Assembly: GCA_030039695.1 (NCBI GenBank) | Contig: JASHVB010000908.1 | Coordinates: forward strand, 1-6,117 | DNA: 6,117 nt | Reading direction: 5' to 3' | DNA from: Acetobacteraceae bacterium | Lineage (GTDB): Bacteria; Pseudomonadota; Alphaproteobacteria; Acetobacterales; Acetobacteraceae | Part shown: positions 5,643-6,117 of the stretch, one piece after another | Layout: each line of letters starts with the position of its first letter | How positions within the stretch are numbered: position 1 is the stretch's first letter | The notes under the pieces: generated by a model | What the model saw: only the letters and a program-made list of their open reading frames with translations | Told to the model about the DNA's origin: nothing | The model's database searches: none | Program-made: the position numbers and the translations under genes

Positions 5643-6117
5643 TCACTCCGGCTGCTCCGGAGCCGGCGCGGCGTTGAGTAAGACATAGCGCTCGATCCCG
5701 ATCTGCTTGATTAGGTCGAACTGCTGCTCCAGGAAATCGAGATGATCTTCCTCACTCTGCAGGATCTGCAGCAGCAGGTCCCGTGAGACGAAATCCCGCA
5801 CGCTCTCGCAATAAGCGATGGCTTCCCGCAGATCCACGAGTGCCTTCTCTTCCAACGCCTGATCCGATTTCAGAATCTGCTCCACGTCCTCACCCACCTG
5901 GATCGGATTGAGCCGCTGCACGTTCGGTAAGCCGTCCAGGAAGAGGATGCGTTTGATCAGCGCATCGGCATGCTTCATCTCGTCAACCGACTCGGCGTAT
6001 TCCCACTTACCGAGCTTTCCGACGCCCCAATGCTCCAAGGCCCGTGCGTGCAGAAAATACTGGTTGATAGCCGTCAGCTCGTTGGTGAGCTGGGTGTTAA
6101 GGTGTTCGACAACCTTG
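5643..6117 (-). CDS. bfr: Bacterioferritin (N-terminal few codons outside window)
   Basis: Read on the minus strand from the right edge, this gives 157 residues ending at TGA (plus-strand 5643-5645). Alignment by eye to E. coli Bfr places the first visible residue at about position 6, so only about five residues and the start codon are missing. Using that numbering, the whole dinuclear ferroxidase centre is present: Glu18, Glu51, His54, Glu94, Glu127 and His130. The haem-ligand methionine Met52 is also present (DEMKHAD). The four-helix ferritin fold is recognisable from NELTAINQYFLHAR, the GLPNVQ loop, GEDVEQIL and REAIAYCESVRDFVSRD. The product should form a 24-subunit haem-containing shell that oxidises and stores iron in the cytoplasm. 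The C-terminus has a short proline-rich tail (APAPEQPE). It converges on LLM 2 and is functionally unrelated to the catabolic genes; its promoter lies outside the window. Confidence 0.97.
   Translation of the reverse strand, partial: KVVEHLNTQLTNELTAINQYFLHARALEHWGVGKLGKWEYAESVDEMKHADALIKRILFLDGLPNVQRLNPIQVGEDVEQILKSDQALEEKALVDLREAIAYCESVRDFVSRDLLLQILQSEEDHLDFLEQQFDLIKQIGIERYVLLNAAPAPEQPE

Noticed and set aside
5388..5688. Plus-strand frames of about 90-97 codons after LLM 2
   Set aside because: They are arginine-rich without motifs, and they overlap the 3' end of the convincing bacterioferritin gene.

Overview
This 6.1 kb window is GC-rich and tightly packed, with strong purine-rich ribosome binding sites. 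Gene content and protein style suggest an alphaproteobacterium, perhaps related to Acetobacteraceae or Bradyrhizobium. That placement is an inference from composition and family resemblance; no rRNA or other phylogenetic marker is present.

Layout: (1) 1-297, the 3' end of an enoyl-CoA hydratase/isomerase gene cut by the window edge. (2) 310-1056, a complete SDR dehydrogenase resembling 2-hydroxycyclohexanecarboxyl-CoA dehydrogenase (BadH-type), 12 nt behind it and probably in the same operon. (3) About 1059-1456, minus strand, a decayed C-terminal fragment of a DHA2-family (EmrB-like) MFS transporter with at least one frameshift and no N-terminal two thirds. (4) 1589-2986, an MmgE/PrpD-family protein, followed after 5 nt by (5) 2992-4230, a luciferase-like (LLM) flavin-dependent oxidoreductase. 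(6) A 335-nt non-coding stretch with two inverted repeats. (7) 4566-5387, a second and shorter LLM oxidoreductase of a different subfamily. (8) A 255-nt gap with a GC-rich hairpin. (9) 5643 to the right edge, minus strand, bacterioferritin lacking only about its first five residues.

The plus-strand genes look like an accessory catabolic neighbourhood. The hydratase and SDR would carry out successive hydration and oxidation of an acyl-CoA ring or chain. The MmgE/PrpD protein (dehydratase, decarboxylase or isomerase on a carboxylic acid) is almost certainly co-translated with LLM 1. The substrate cannot be read from the sequence. Bacterioferritin is an unrelated iron-storage gene converging on the cluster.

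I saw no CRISPR array, tRNA, rRNA, insertion sequence or phage gene. The most unusual points are the transporter relic, the MmgE/PrpD-LLM pairing of unknown substrate, and the hairpin-bearing leaders of the MmgE and LLM 2 genes. I found no convincing wholly new system.
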